From HGM04593 sp045646965 (lineage in GTDB: Bacteria > Bacteroidota > Bacteroidia > Bacteroidales > Bacteroidaceae): a stretch of 64,000 nt of DNA. The notes beneath the pieces were generated by a model that did no database searches, was not told the DNA's origin, and worked only from the letters and a program-made list of their open reading frames with translations. Position 1 is the first letter of the stretch, and each line of letters opens with the position of its first letter. Shown here one piece after another: positions 17,367-26,190 of the stretch. The stretch lies in the NCBI GenBank assembly GCA_045646965.1, contig JAZRLR010000023.1, positions 62,001 to 126,000 of the forward strand, written 5' to 3'. A program made the position numbers and the translations under genes.

Positions 17367-18047
17367 ATGAAAAATTGCAAAGAAGAAAACAATCGCAGCG
17401 ATGTAAAAGAGAGAATAAAATCGGCAGCGCTGGAGCTTTTCCTTAAAAATGGCATCAGGGAGGTGAAGATGGACGACATCGCCTCCCTTATCTCCGTTTC
17501 GAAACGTACCATCTATGAGCTGTTTGCCGACAAAGAGCTGCTTGTAACCGAGACACTTATGCAGCACCAGAAACTGATGCACGAGGAGGCAAGGCAGATA
17601 ATAAAAGACTCCACCGACACGCTCGACGTGATTCTGCGCTTGTACGGGCTCTTCTTCAGCAAATTACAGAAAATAAACCACAAATTCTTTGCCGACCTCG
17701 CCCGCTACCCCAACCTGCACAACCGCAACAAGGAGCGCGAGAAAAAAAATAGCAAAAAATTCATAGTGTGGATGGAAGAAGGGCGCAAGCAAGGTCTTTT
17801 CCGCGAGGATGCCGACTTCAAGATACTGCTCTACATTATGAAACGCGAGCTCGACCACATTGTGATGCTCAAGACACAAAAGGCCGAAGAGGTAGAAGAA
17901 GAATTGAGCCGTTACACATCGGAGCAGCTCGGACAGTTGCTCATCCTGTTCTACCTGCGAGGCATCGCAACCCCCAAGGGACAGGAGAAGATTGAGGAAT
18001 TTATGCAGAAATATCAAACTACAAAAAATATAAACTATGAATCTTAA
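17367..18047 (+). CDS. TetR/AcrR-family transcriptional regulator
   Basis: Predicted ligand-responsive repressor of the efflux operon it heads. The 226-aa protein has an N-terminal TetR helix-turn-helix: ALELFLKNGIREVKMDDIAS, then ISVSKRTIYELFADKELL (about residues 15-65). A helical ligand/dimer domain of about 160 residues follows, with no recognisable ligand motif. Its end overlaps the TolC-family gene by 11 bp, so the regulator is the first gene of the pump transcript and probably autoregulated. A Bacteroidota promoter lies 25 nt upstream of the start. Confidence 0.9.
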   Translation: MKNCKEENNRSDVKERIKSAALELFLKNGIREVKMDDIASLISVSKRTIYELFADKELLVTETLMQHQKLMHEEARQIIKDSTDTLDVILRLYGLFFSKLQKINHKFFADLARYPNLHNRNKEREKKNSKKFIVWMEEGRKQGLFREDADFKILLYIMKRELDHIVMLKTQKAEEVEEELSRYTSEQLGQLLILFYLRGIATPKGQEKIEEFMQKYQTTKNINYES

Positions 18048-19356
18048 AATGCGATTGACAACCGTGTTTGCCCTGCTGGCAATTCTTATGCCGGCAAGCG
18101 CACAAGAGACGACACCCACGATGCAGCTCACGCTCGACAAAGCGATAGAAGTTGCATTGAGCGAGAACCCGACAATTAAAGTTGCAGAGAAAGAGATTGA
18201 GCTGAAAAAGGTTTCTCAAGACGAGGCTTGGATGAATTTGCTCCCCACAGCTTCACTTAACGGAAGCATAAGCTACACAATTGAAGCTGCCGAGGTGAAA
18301 TTAGGCAGTTTCGAGGGCAAAATGGGAGCAGACAACGCCAGCACCTGGAACGGCGCACTGCAAGTATCGCTTCCCCTCTTTGCACCAGCCGTTTACAAGT
18401 CGATGAGCCTCACAAAAGCCGATGTGGAGCTTGCACGCGAGAAGAGCCGCGGCTCAAAGCTCGACCTTGTGAACCAGGTTACCAAGGCCTACTACCAGCT
18501 TTTGCTTGCACAGGACTCATACAACGTGCTTATGGAGAACTACAAGCTCGCCGAGGAGAACTTCAACATTGTGAACGCAAAATTCACACAAGGCAAGGTG
18601 AGCGAGTATGACAAAATCAGCGCCGAGGTGCAGAAAAACAATGCTTGGCCCTCTGTGATAAGCGGCCGCAATAGCGTGGAGATTGCCAAGCTGCAGCTAA
18701 AGGTGCTTATGGGCATCACAGCCGACGTAAACCTCACCCTCGATGACAACCTCAAGAACTACGAGGCTATGATGAGCAAGGATGCCGCAAACGAGACCAT
18801 CTCTCTCGACAATAACTCATCGCTCAAGGCTATAGACCTTCAGGCTACCCTGCTCAAGAAACAGCGCAACCTGTTGAAGACCAATTTTATGCCCACCATC
18901 GCACTATCGGGCAGTTTGCAATACCAGTCGCTATACAACGACAACTGGAAAATTGGCGACTACAAATGGGGGCGCAGTTCATCAATAGCATTGTCGGTGA
19001 ATATTCCACTTTTCCAGGCAAATAACTACACAAAGCTGAAGAGCAACAAAATACAGTCGTGGCAGCTTGCCGAGACACGCGCAAACACCGAGCGTATGCT
19101 TGGTATGCAGGCACAGAGCTACCTCGACAATATGACAAAGAGCGCCGAGCAGCTCGAGAGCAACAAAACAGCCGTGGAGCTTGCAAAGAAAGGCCTCGAA
19201 ATCAGCCAGAAGCGCTACGACGTGGGCAAAGGCACCATACTCGAGCTCACAAACTCACAGGTATCGCTCACAAATGTGCAATTGAGCTACAATAACACCA
19301 TCTACGACTACCTGGTGGCAAAATCGGAATTGAATACAGTATTAGGAAAAGAATAA
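18037..19356 (+). CDS. TolC-family outer membrane efflux protein
   Basis: Outer-membrane channel and periplasmic tunnel of the tripartite pump. It is 439 aa with a signal peptide (MRLTTVFALLAILMPASAQE) and two TolC-type helical repeats. LTLDKAIEVALSENPTIKVA opens the first and AKKGLEISQKRYDVGKGTIL belongs to the second. The ATG at 18037 lies within the end of tetR; an in-frame ATG at 18049 just after the tetR stop is an equally good start. The membrane-fusion protein and RND pump genes follow with gaps of 19 and 22 bp. Confidence 0.92.
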   Translation: MNLKMRLTTVFALLAILMPASAQETTPTMQLTLDKAIEVALSENPTIKVAEKEIELKKVSQDEAWMNLLPTASLNGSISYTIEAAEVKLGSFEGKMGADNASTWNGALQVSLPLFAPAVYKSMSLTKADVELAREKSRGSKLDLVNQVTKAYYQLLLAQDSYNVLMENYKLAEENFNIVNAKFTQGKVSEYDKISAEVQKNNAWPSVISGRNSVEIAKLQLKVLMGITADVNLTLDDNLKNYEAMMSKDAANETISLDNNSSLKAIDLQATLLKKQRNLLKTNFMPTIALSGSLQYQSLYNDNWKIGDYKWGRSSSIALSVNIPLFQANNYTKLKSNKIQSWQLAETRANTERMLGMQAQSYLDNMTKSAEQLESNKTAVELAKKGLEISQKRYDVGKGTILELTNSQVSLTNVQLSYNNTIYDYLVAKSELNTVLGKE

Positions 19357-19375
19357 ATAAAACATAAAGAGAATT

Positions 19376-20401
19376 ATGAAAAAGAATCTGACATTTATCG
19401 CATTGGTCGCAACAGCAGTTATGTGCTCTTGCGGCAGTTCAGAGACAAAAGAAACAGAGACAACAGTTGCAGTTCAGCAGGAGTCAAAGCCCAAAGTAAA
19501 ACTCGCACAGGTTGTCGCACAGGATGTTGAGCAGCTCGAGAAGTTCACCACAACTGTTGAAGCCGAAGTAAAAAACAACATAATCCCCAGCTCACCGCTG
19601 CGCATCGAGAAAATCCTTGTCGAGGTAGGTGACAATGTAAAGAAAGGCCAGAAGCTCGTGGAGCTCGACGCAAGCAACCTCAACCAGCTCAAGCTGCAGG
19701 TTGAGAACCAGGAAATCGACTTCAAGCGCGTAGAGGAGCTCTATAAAGTGGGCGGCGCATCAAAAGCCGAGTACGACAACGCAAAGACACAGCTCGAGGT
19801 AAACAAAAAGGCCCTTGCCAACAAATTGGAGAACACCGTGCTGTTGAGCCCCATCGACGGCGTTATTTCGGCACGCAACTACGACAACGGAGATATGTAC
19901 GGCCAGCAGCCCATCCTCGTTGTAGAGCAGATTTCACCCGTGAAGATGAAAATCAACGTAAGCGAGAGCCGTTTCTCACAGACAAACAAGAAACTCGATG
20001 TAAAAGCTCGCTTCGAGACCTATGGCGACAAGGAGTTCGACGGCAAGATAAACATCGTATACCCCACAATCAACGCAGCCACACACACATTCCCCGTTGA
20101 GATAAAAATTGCAAACAAAGACCAGAAGGTACGTCCCGGAATGTTCGGCCACATCACCGTAAACTTCGGAACATTGAGCCACGTTGTAGTTCCCGACCAG
20201 GCAGTTATCAAGCAGGCCGGTGCAGGCGACTACTATGTATACACATACGAGAACGGCAAGGTACACTACAACAAAGTGGAGATAGGCCGTCGTATGGGCG
20301 ACAAATACGAGCTCATCTCGGGTATAGAATCGGGCAGTCTCGTAGTAATTGCAGGCCACAGCGCATTGAGCAACGGCATAGAGGTTGAAGTAATAAAATA
20401 A
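19376..20401 (+). CDS. RND efflux periplasmic adaptor (membrane fusion) lipoprotein
   Basis: HlyD/AcrA-type adaptor linking the RND pump to the TolC channel. Its 341-aa product starts MKKNLTFIALVATAVMCSCG, a lipoprotein signal, so it is anchored in the periplasm by lipid. The domain order is as expected: biotinyl-lipoyl half-motif (IEKILVEVGDNVKKGQKLVE), a short helical hairpin, the second lipoyl half (LLSPIDGVISARNYDNGDMY), a beta-barrel, and the membrane-proximal domain. It is short for the family because the helical hairpin is brief. Confidence 0.93.
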   Translation: MKKNLTFIALVATAVMCSCGSSETKETETTVAVQQESKPKVKLAQVVAQDVEQLEKFTTTVEAEVKNNIIPSSPLRIEKILVEVGDNVKKGQKLVELDASNLNQLKLQVENQEIDFKRVEELYKVGGASKAEYDNAKTQLEVNKKALANKLENTVLLSPIDGVISARNYDNGDMYGQQPILVVEQISPVKMKINVSESRFSQTNKKLDVKARFETYGDKEFDGKINIVYPTINAATHTFPVEIKIANKDQKVRPGMFGHITVNFGTLSHVVVPDQAVIKQAGAGDYYVYTYENGKVHYNKVEIGRRMGDKYELISGIESGSLVVIAGHSALSNGIEVEVIK

Positions 20402-20423
20402 GAACACATAAACGAGAAACAAT

Positions 20424-23400
20424 ATGAGTATATATGAAAGCGCGGTGAAAAAACCGATTATGACATCGCTGTGTTTCTTGGCGATTGCTCTTTTTGGTGT
20501 TTTTTCATTATCAAAGCTACCTATCGACCTTTACCCGGATATCGAGACAAACACCATTATGGTGTTTACCTACTACAACGGTGCAAGTGCCTCGGATATC
20601 GAGAACAACGTGACACGTCCGCTCGAGAACACCCTCAACTCTGTTGAGCACCTCAAGCACATCACATCTAACTCACGCGAGAACGTATCGGTTATTACAT
20701 TGCAGTTCGAGTATGGTTACGACATCGACGACCTCACAAACGATGTGCGTGACAAGCTCAATATGGTATCTTCGTCACTCCCTGACGATGCAAACACCCC
20801 TATTATCTTCAAGTTCTCTACCGATATGATTCCTATCGTGCTCATCTCGGCAACAGCCGAGGAGAGTCAGAAGGCACTCTACAAGATACTCGACGATAAT
20901 ATCGCCAACCCCCTTGCCCGTGTAGACGGTGTAGGTTCAGTGTCTATCTCGGGAGCTCCCAAGCGCGAGATTAACATCTATATGGACCCCGCAAAGATGG
21001 AGGCCTACAATATCCCCGTCGAGAGCGTCAGCGCACTCATCGCGGCCGAGAACAAGAATATCCCCGGCGGTAACTTCGACGTGGGTAATAACACATACAC
21101 CCTGCGTGTAGAGGGTGAGTTCAGCACTCCCCAGCAGATGCTCGACCTCGTTGTGGGCACACACAACGGTGCCAATGTCTACCTCAAGGACGTTGCACGC
21201 ATCGTAGACGACGTGCAGGAGCGTGCACAGCGCACATTCACCAACGGCAAGCAGGGAGCGCTCATCATTGTTCAGAAACAGAGCGGCGGTAACTCGGTAG
21301 CTATTTCCGAGGCTATTAAAAAGGAGTTGCCCAGCTTACAGAAACGCCTCCCCTCTGATGTGCAGCTCGATATCATCGTCGATACATCGGAGAACATCCT
21401 CAACACCGTGGATACACTTTCAAACACAATCCGCGACGCTATGATATTCGTGGTGCTTGTGGTATTCATCTTCCTCGGACGCTGGAGAGCCACAGTCATC
21501 ATTGCAATTACCATACCCTTCTCGCTCATCGCTTCATTTATCTATCTGTTTGCGACAGGCGGTTCAATTAATATCATTTCGCTCTCGTGTTTGAGTATCG
21601 CCATCGGTTCTGTGGTGGACGACGCCATTGTGGTTCTTGAGAACGTCACCACACACATCGAGCGCGGTTCGAGCCCCTACAACGCTGCCGTACACGGTAC
21701 AAACGAGGTGGGTGTGTCGGTTATCGCGTCTACACTCACTATGTGGGCGGTATTCTTCCCCCTTACTATGGTGACAGGTATGTCGGGTGTGCTCTTCAAG
21801 CAGCTCGGATGGATGATGTGTATCATTATGCTCATCTCTACAGCGGCAGCCCTCACCCTCACACCTATGATGTGTGCCAAGATGTTGAAACTGCAGAAGA
21901 AACAGAGCAAGTTCTTCATCACCTTCTACAAGCCTATACAGAAGGTGCTCGACATCATCGACTTGCGATATGCAAGCGCTGTTAATTGGGCTATGCGTCA
22001 CCGCTGGACAACCCTCGTATGCAGCTTCGGTATCTTCTTCTTGAGTCTCCTCTGCTTCAAAGGTATAAAGAGCGAGTTCTTCCCCGCTAACGACAACGCC
22101 CGCATCGGTGCCACACTGCAGATGCCCATCGGTACACGCGTGGAGCGTTCACAGGAGATAGCTTTGCGCCTCACCGATATGTGGATGGAGAGATACAGCA
22201 AAGAGTTCAGAGCCTGCAACTTCACCGTGGGACAGGCCGACGAGTCGAACACATTTGCTTCGCTCAGCGACAATGGCCCCCACATCATCAGCTATAACAT
22301 AAGCCTTGTGCCCGCAAACGAGCGCGAGAAGAGCCTCGAGATTATCTGTGACGAGATGCGTGCCGACCTTAAGATGTTCCCCGAGCTTGCCCGCACAAAT
22401 ATTATGCTTGGCGGTAGCCAGGGCGGCGGTATGGGCGGACAGTCCATGGCTACTTTCGAGATTTACGGATACGACCTTGCAGAGACCGACCGTATCTCGA
22501 AGGAGTTTGCAGCCTCTCTGCGCGAGTGGGATAAGATTACACAGGTAAACATCAGCCGCAGCGACTATCAGCCGCAGTATCGTGTGGAGTTCGACCGCGA
22601 GAAGCTCGCTATGCACGGTCTTAACCTCACAACAGCCGCAGGTTACCTGCGTAACCGCTACAACGGCGCCCTCTCGACCTACTTCCGCGAGGACGGTGAC
22701 GAGTACGACGTAAAGGTGCGCTACGAGCCCGGTTCACGTCAGAGCATCGAGGACATTGAGAATATTATCATATATGGTAACGGACAGCCCCTGCGCGTGA
22801 AAGAGCTTGGCAAGGTGGTACTCAACGAGATGCCCCCCACCATCGAGCGCAAAGACCGCGAGCGCGTAGTAACCGTGAGCGCCGTGCTTGCAGCAGGTAC
22901 AGCCTTGAGCGACGGTGTAGAGTATGGACAGGCAGTCATTGACAAGATGAATATCCCTGCAGGTATATCTATCGAGGTAGCCGGTTCTTACGAGGACCAG
23001 ATGGAGTCGAACCGCGACCTCGGAGTGCTTGGTATCATTATCATCATACTTGTATTCATTGTGATGGCATCGCAGTTCGAGTCGCTCACCTACCCCTTCA
23101 TCCTGATACTTTCGGTGCCCTTTGCGATGAGCGGTGTGCTTATAGCACTCTTCATCACCGGCACAACACTTAACGTGATGTCTATACTCGGTGCAATTAT
23201 GCTTATCGGTATGGTTGTGAAGAACGGTATCGTGCTCATCGACTACACAATGCTGTTGCGCGAGAGAGGCCTTGGCGTCATTCAGGCTTGTGTGGGTGCA
23301 GCCAAGAGCCGTATGCGTCCCGTGCTTATGACCACCTGCACCACCATCTTGGGTATGGTGCCTTTGGCAGTGAGCCAGGGTGTAGGTGCCGAGATGTGGC

Positions 23401-23600
23401 GTCCGCTCGGTGTAGCCGTAATCGGAGGTCTCACAGTCTCTACAATTATGACACTTATCTACGTGCCCGCAATGTATGGTATCTTCGCCGGTGTGGGAAT
23501 CAAGCGTCGTCGCAGCAACATAAAGAAGACACGCGAGCTTCAAGCCTACTGGGAGAAGAACAAAGACATTGAGCAGCTCAAAGGCAAAGACAAGAACTAA
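20424..23600 (+). CDS. RND efflux transporter, HAE1/AcrB type
   Basis: Proton-driven inner-membrane pump that exports hydrophobic or amphiphilic compounds. Its 1058 aa match the full-length family, with twelve predicted membrane helices around two large periplasmic loops. It starts MSIYESAVKKPIMTSLCFLA, and TM4 carries the paired Asp of the proton relay (AIGSVVDDAIVVLENV). A Gly-rich loop (GGSQGGGMGGQ) lies in the second periplasmic region. The C-terminal cytoplasmic tail is short and basic. The substrate is not predictable. A 13-bp hairpin separates it from the PII-like gene. Confidence 0.95.
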   Translation: MSIYESAVKKPIMTSLCFLAIALFGVFSLSKLPIDLYPDIETNTIMVFTYYNGASASDIENNVTRPLENTLNSVEHLKHITSNSRENVSVITLQFEYGYDIDDLTNDVRDKLNMVSSSLPDDANTPIIFKFSTDMIPIVLISATAEESQKALYKILDDNIANPLARVDGVGSVSISGAPKREINIYMDPAKMEAYNIPVESVSALIAAENKNIPGGNFDVGNNTYTLRVEGEFSTPQQMLDLVVGTHNGANVYLKDVARIVDDVQERAQRTFTNGKQGALIIVQKQSGGNSVAISEAIKKELPSLQKRLPSDVQLDIIVDTSENILNTVDTLSNTIRDAMIFVVLVVFIFLGRWRATVIIAITIPFSLIASFIYLFATGGSINIISLSCLSIAIGSVVDDAIVVLENVTTHIERGSSPYNAAVHGTNEVGVSVIASTLTMWAVFFPLTMVTGMSGVLFKQLGWMMCIIMLISTAAALTLTPMMCAKMLKLQKKQSKFFITFYKPIQKVLDIIDLRYASAVNWAMRHRWTTLVCSFGIFFLSLLCFKGIKSEFFPANDNARIGATLQMPIGTRVERSQEIALRLTDMWMERYSKEFRACNFTVGQADESNTFASLSDNGPHIISYNISLVPANEREKSLEIICDEMRADLKMFPELARTNIMLGGSQGGGMGGQSMATFEIYGYDLAETDRISKEFAASLREWDKITQVNISRSDYQPQYRVEFDREKLAMHGLNLTTAAGYLRNRYNGALSTYFREDGDEYDVKVRYEPGSRQSIEDIENIIIYGNGQPLRVKELGKVVLNEMPPTIERKDRERVVTVSAVLAAGTALSDGVEYGQAVIDKMNIPAGISIEVAGSYEDQMESNRDLGVLGIIIIILVFIVMASQFESLTYPFILILSVPFAMSGVLIALFITGTTLNVMSILGAIMLIGMVVKNGIVLIDYTMLLRERGLGVIQACVGAAKSRMRPVLMTTCTTILGMVPLAVSQGVGAEMWRPLGVAVIGGLTVSTIMTLIYVPAMYGIFAGVGIKRRRSNIKKTRELQAYWEKNKDIEQLKGKDKN

Positions 23601-23606
23601 TTAACC

Positions 23607-23637
23607 TGTTCTGTGGCGCGCCAAGCGCCACAGAACA
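23607..23637 (+). other. intercistronic 13-bp hairpin
   Basis: Arms 23607-23619 and 23625-23637 pair perfectly around GCCAA, between the RND pump and the PII-like gene. No T-run follows, so it is more likely an RNA stability or processing element than a terminator. Confidence 0.6.
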
Positions 23638-23652
23638 CAAAAAAGCATACAG

Positions 23653-23946
23653 ATGAAAAGTATTTTAATTACATTCGATATTTCGCACAAAGAGGCTTTG
23701 ATTAATATGCTCACGCACAACAGCTGCCGCGGATACACCTTCTTCGACCAGGTGCAGGGACGCGGTTCTGTGAACGGAGAGCCCCACATCGGTTCTCACG
23801 CGTGGCCCTCAATGGGCGGAGCAATCATCGCCGTTGTAGAAGATGGCAAAGTGCCTGCTTTGCTCAAAGAAATCAAAGCAATCGACAAGCAGACACCTAT
23901 GCTCGGCCTGCGCGCCTTTGTGTGGAACATAGAGGAGCAATATTAA
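23653..23946 (+). CDS. PII-like signalling protein linked to the RND pump
   Basis: A 97-aa ferredoxin-fold protein of the PII/CutA-like group. It shows an initial strand ILITFDIS, a flexible loop with FFDQVQGRGSVNGEPHIGSH, and a final strand GLRAFVWNIEEQY. It lacks the Tyr uridylylation loop of canonical GlnB, so nitrogen sensing is unlikely. Genes of this type are found after RND pumps in Bacteroidota, and position here is the same, just before the operon terminator. A plausible role is sensing a ligand or nucleotide for the pump; that is inference. Confidence 0.75.
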   Translation: MKSILITFDISHKEALINMLTHNSCRGYTFFDQVQGRGSVNGEPHIGSHAWPSMGGAIIAVVEDGKVPALLKEIKAIDKQTPMLGLRAFVWNIEEQY

Positions 23947-23996
23947 ATCTCAAAGGAATTACATACAAATTCCAATCCACAATTAAGGGTTAATGC

Positions 23997-24030
23997 AGAG
24001 GACAGCTTTTCACGGCTGTCCTCTTTTTTT
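23997..24030 (+). terminator. intrinsic terminator of the RND operon
   Basis: A 10-bp stem (AGAGGACAGC with GCTGTCCTCT) and an 8-nt loop, then seven T. Confidence 0.9.
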
Positions 24031-24071
24031 GCATAAATCATTTGCTCACAAAGAGAAAAAAAAGCAAACGA

Positions 24072-24102
24072 TTTGTTTTCATAAAGATAAATCGTATATT
24101 TG
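24072..24102 (+). promoter_or_regulatory. promoter of the secreted-protein gene at 24156
   Basis: TTTG (24072-24075), 19 nt, TATATTTG (24095-24102): a perfect consensus. The transcript should begin close to 24108. Confidence 0.8.
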
Positions 24103-24106
24103 CAGT

Positions 24107-24124
24107 AGACAGCGGGCGCTGTCT
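24107..24124 (+). other. hairpin at the 5' end of the transcript
   Basis: AGACAGC and GCTGTCT pair around a 4-nt loop right at the predicted transcription start, extendable by a G-U and a G-C pair. A 5'-terminal stem of this kind often protects an mRNA from decay. Confidence 0.45.
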
Positions 24125-24155
24125 GCAAACAAACATAAACAAAACATAAACGCCT

Positions 24156-24857
24156 ATGAAAAAATTTACTTCACTTCTCACGCTGTTGCTTCTGTGCACA
24201 GCCACACTCCCTGCCCAGACAGCAGACTACCCCTTCACGCTGACAACCGACGCCTCGAACCCCGTTCTCTATTACATACACACCGGACGCGATGGTAACG
24301 GAGGCAAAGGTGGCACCATATTTTGCAACGAGGTTCCCTATGGCGGCGACAAGCAGGAGGTGTGCCTTCTATACCCCGATCCCAGCAACCCCCTCACACA
24401 ATTCTGGTATTTTATGGAGGCCGAGGACGGCAAGTTGAAAATCGTTTCTGCCGAGGACGGCAAAATCATAACCGTAGCAAACACAAACGATGCCCCCAAG
24501 TGCACCGCTATAAAGAGCGAAGATGAGCTCGCAGGCTGCTACTACACCTGGACACTCGACTGCACAAACGGCTACTACGCCTTCAAGACATCCGACGGCA
24601 GAACATTCCTGAGCCACAACGGTAACTGGTCTTCAGGTGGCAATCGTATGGGCCTCTACAACGCCAACGGCAGCAGAGACGAAGGCTCACGAGTATTCTT
24701 TGAGCCCGCACCCGAGGAGGTGACCGCAGGTATCATCGACACCACAGCCAACGCGCAAGGCGACAACGCCATTTACGACCTCACAGGCTGCAAAATCGAC
24801 GAGATTACCAAACCCGGTATATATATCATCGGCGGCAAAAAGGTTTTTGTAAAATAA
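24156..24857 (+). CDS. secreted lectin-like protein with Bacteroidales C-terminal tail
   Basis: Exported protein of 233 aa with signal peptide MKKFTSLLTLLLLCTATLPA. The body (about 25-190) is rich in Trp, Tyr, Asp and Gly with ricin-like trefoil spacing (FWYFMEAEDGKLKIVSAEDG, TFLSHNGNWSSGGNRMG). It ends in NAIYDLTGCKIDEITKPG and then GIYIIGGKKVFVK, the short C-terminal module common to many Bacteroidales surface or secreted proteins and similar to type IX secretion sorting ends. No enzyme motif is visible. Carbohydrate binding is inference from the fold-like spacing. It is monocistronic, with its own promoter and terminator. Confidence 0.6.
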   Translation: MKKFTSLLTLLLLCTATLPAQTADYPFTLTTDASNPVLYYIHTGRDGNGGKGGTIFCNEVPYGGDKQEVCLLYPDPSNPLTQFWYFMEAEDGKLKIVSAEDGKIITVANTNDAPKCTAIKSEDELAGCYYTWTLDCTNGYYAFKTSDGRTFLSHNGNWSSGGNRMGLYNANGSRDEGSRVFFEPAPEEVTAGIIDTTANAQGDNAIYDLTGCKIDEITKPGIYIIGGKKVFVK

Positions 24858-24880
24858 CACTCTGCCACAGAATAAAAAAC

Positions 24881-24914
24881 AAATCGGCAACGGCATTCGT
24901 CGTTGCCGATTTTT
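24881..24914 (+). terminator. intrinsic terminator
   Basis: Twelve-bp perfect stem (AAATCGGCAACG with CGTTGCCGATTT) and an 8-nt loop ending in a T-run. Confidence 0.88.
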
Positions 24915-24971
24915 ACTATGAGAGAGCCAAAGCTTTTTCGGCTGCAAGGCGGTAAATTGCACAAATTATTG

Positions 24972-24979
24972 TATCTTCG
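24972..24979 (+). promoter_or_regulatory. -7 box of the lnb operon
   Basis: TATCTTCG, the TTCG variant also used at 6506 and 40299. No TTG at the usual -33 distance. Confidence 0.45.
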
Positions 24980-25005
24980 CGCACACAATTACAAACACCC
25001 CTAAA

Positions 25006-26190
25006 ATGAAGATACCCACAAGCCTCAAGAACCTCATAATATGCTTAATTGCAGCAATATCAGCCACATTGCCTGCCACAGCCGACAACAGCCGTGTGAG
25101 CCTGCTCACCTGCGCTCCCGGCGAGGAAATATATGAGCTTTTCGGGCACACGGCATTGCGATACCGCGACAGCGACCGAGGTATCGACATAGTCTTCGGC
25201 TATGGATATTTCAGTTTCGAACAGCCCAACTTCGTGTGGCGATTCATTCTGGGGGAAACCGACTATCTTGCAGGGGCAGTAAACTACAGAGACTTCATTG
25301 AGGAGTACCGCGAGAGAGGCACGGGAGTCACCGAGCAGATATTGCAGTTCACACCCGAGCAGAAAATAGAGCTGCGCAACGCCCTTTTCAACGACTGCCG
25401 CCCGCAGAACAGCACATATCGCTACAACTATTTCTACAATAACTGCACCACAAAGGTGCGCGACAGAATTATGGAGCAACTGCCCGACAGCAGCTCCGTC
25501 ACATTCCCCTGCGATGCGCGCGCCACAACAATCAGAGAGGCCGTGGCACAACACACTGCCTCGCAGCCCTGGAGTGCATTCGGAATAAACCTGCTGCTCG
25601 GTGCCGACGTAGACAAGCCAGCCACACGTCACACGCTGCAATTTCTGCCCGCCTACCTGATGAGCGACTTTGCCGCAGCACTGAGAGCCGACGGCACACC
25701 CCTTATAAGCGAAGAGAGCGAGTTGCTTCCCAATACAGAGAAAGAGAAGACTCTGAATCACTTCACCCCCTTCAACTGCGCACTGTTGCTTCTGCTTCTC
25801 ACAATGATAATTATGCTGTGCGAGGTGCGCAGCGGCAAGCGAGTGTGGATTTACGACATTCTCCTTATGCTCACACAGGGCGTTGCCGGCTGCCTGTTGC
25901 TTTTTATGGCACTCTTCTCACAGCACCCCGCCGTGAGCGATAACTACCTCATCATTCTGCTCAACCCGCTGCCGCTTTTTCTCATACCCTTTGTGGTCAT
26001 CTGCGCAATAAAAAAGAGAGAAACCCCGTTTATGTGGGCAGAGGTTATTATGGGAGGGCTCTTCATTGCAACCGCACCATTTGTGCCGCAGGTATACCCC
26101 GCCCCCGTATTTATCATTGCAATTACAATCATAGTGCGTTCACTATTCAACATATACAGAACAAGAATATGCGACTTAAATCTATACTGA
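25006..26190 (+). CDS. lnb: lipoprotein N-acyltransferase Lnb (DUF4105 family)
   Basis: Predicted enzyme adding the N-terminal acyl chain to the diacylglyceryl-Cys of lipoproteins, the Bacteroides counterpart of Lnt. The 394-aa protein has a signal peptide, then a periplasmic NlpC/P60-like domain (about 25-230). This includes APGEEIYELFGHTALRYRD with the His, and YNYFYNNCTTKVRDR with the likely catalytic Cys. It ends in a membrane domain of four to five helices (about 255-385). That order is what is known for Lnb, formerly DUF4105. The next gene overlaps by 22 bp. The many lipoproteins in this genome would be its substrates. Confidence 0.82.
   Translation: MKIPTSLKNLIICLIAAISATLPATADNSRVSLLTCAPGEEIYELFGHTALRYRDSDRGIDIVFGYGYFSFEQPNFVWRFILGETDYLAGAVNYRDFIEEYRERGTGVTEQILQFTPEQKIELRNALFNDCRPQNSTYRYNYFYNNCTTKVRDRIMEQLPDSSSVTFPCDARATTIREAVAQHTASQPWSAFGINLLLGADVDKPATRHTLQFLPAYLMSDFAAALRADGTPLISEESELLPNTEKEKTLNHFTPFNCALLLLLLTMIIMLCEVRSGKRVWIYDILLMLTQGVAGCLLLFMALFSQHPAVSDNYLIILLNPLPLFLIPFVVICAIKKRETPFMWAEVIMGGLFIATAPFVPQVYPAPVFIIAITIIVRSLFNIYRTRICDLNLY

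Noticed and set aside
23653..23946. Canonical GlnB/GlnK nitrogen regulator
   Set aside because: The uridylylated Tyr loop is absent and no ammonium transporter or glutamine synthetase gene is adjacent.
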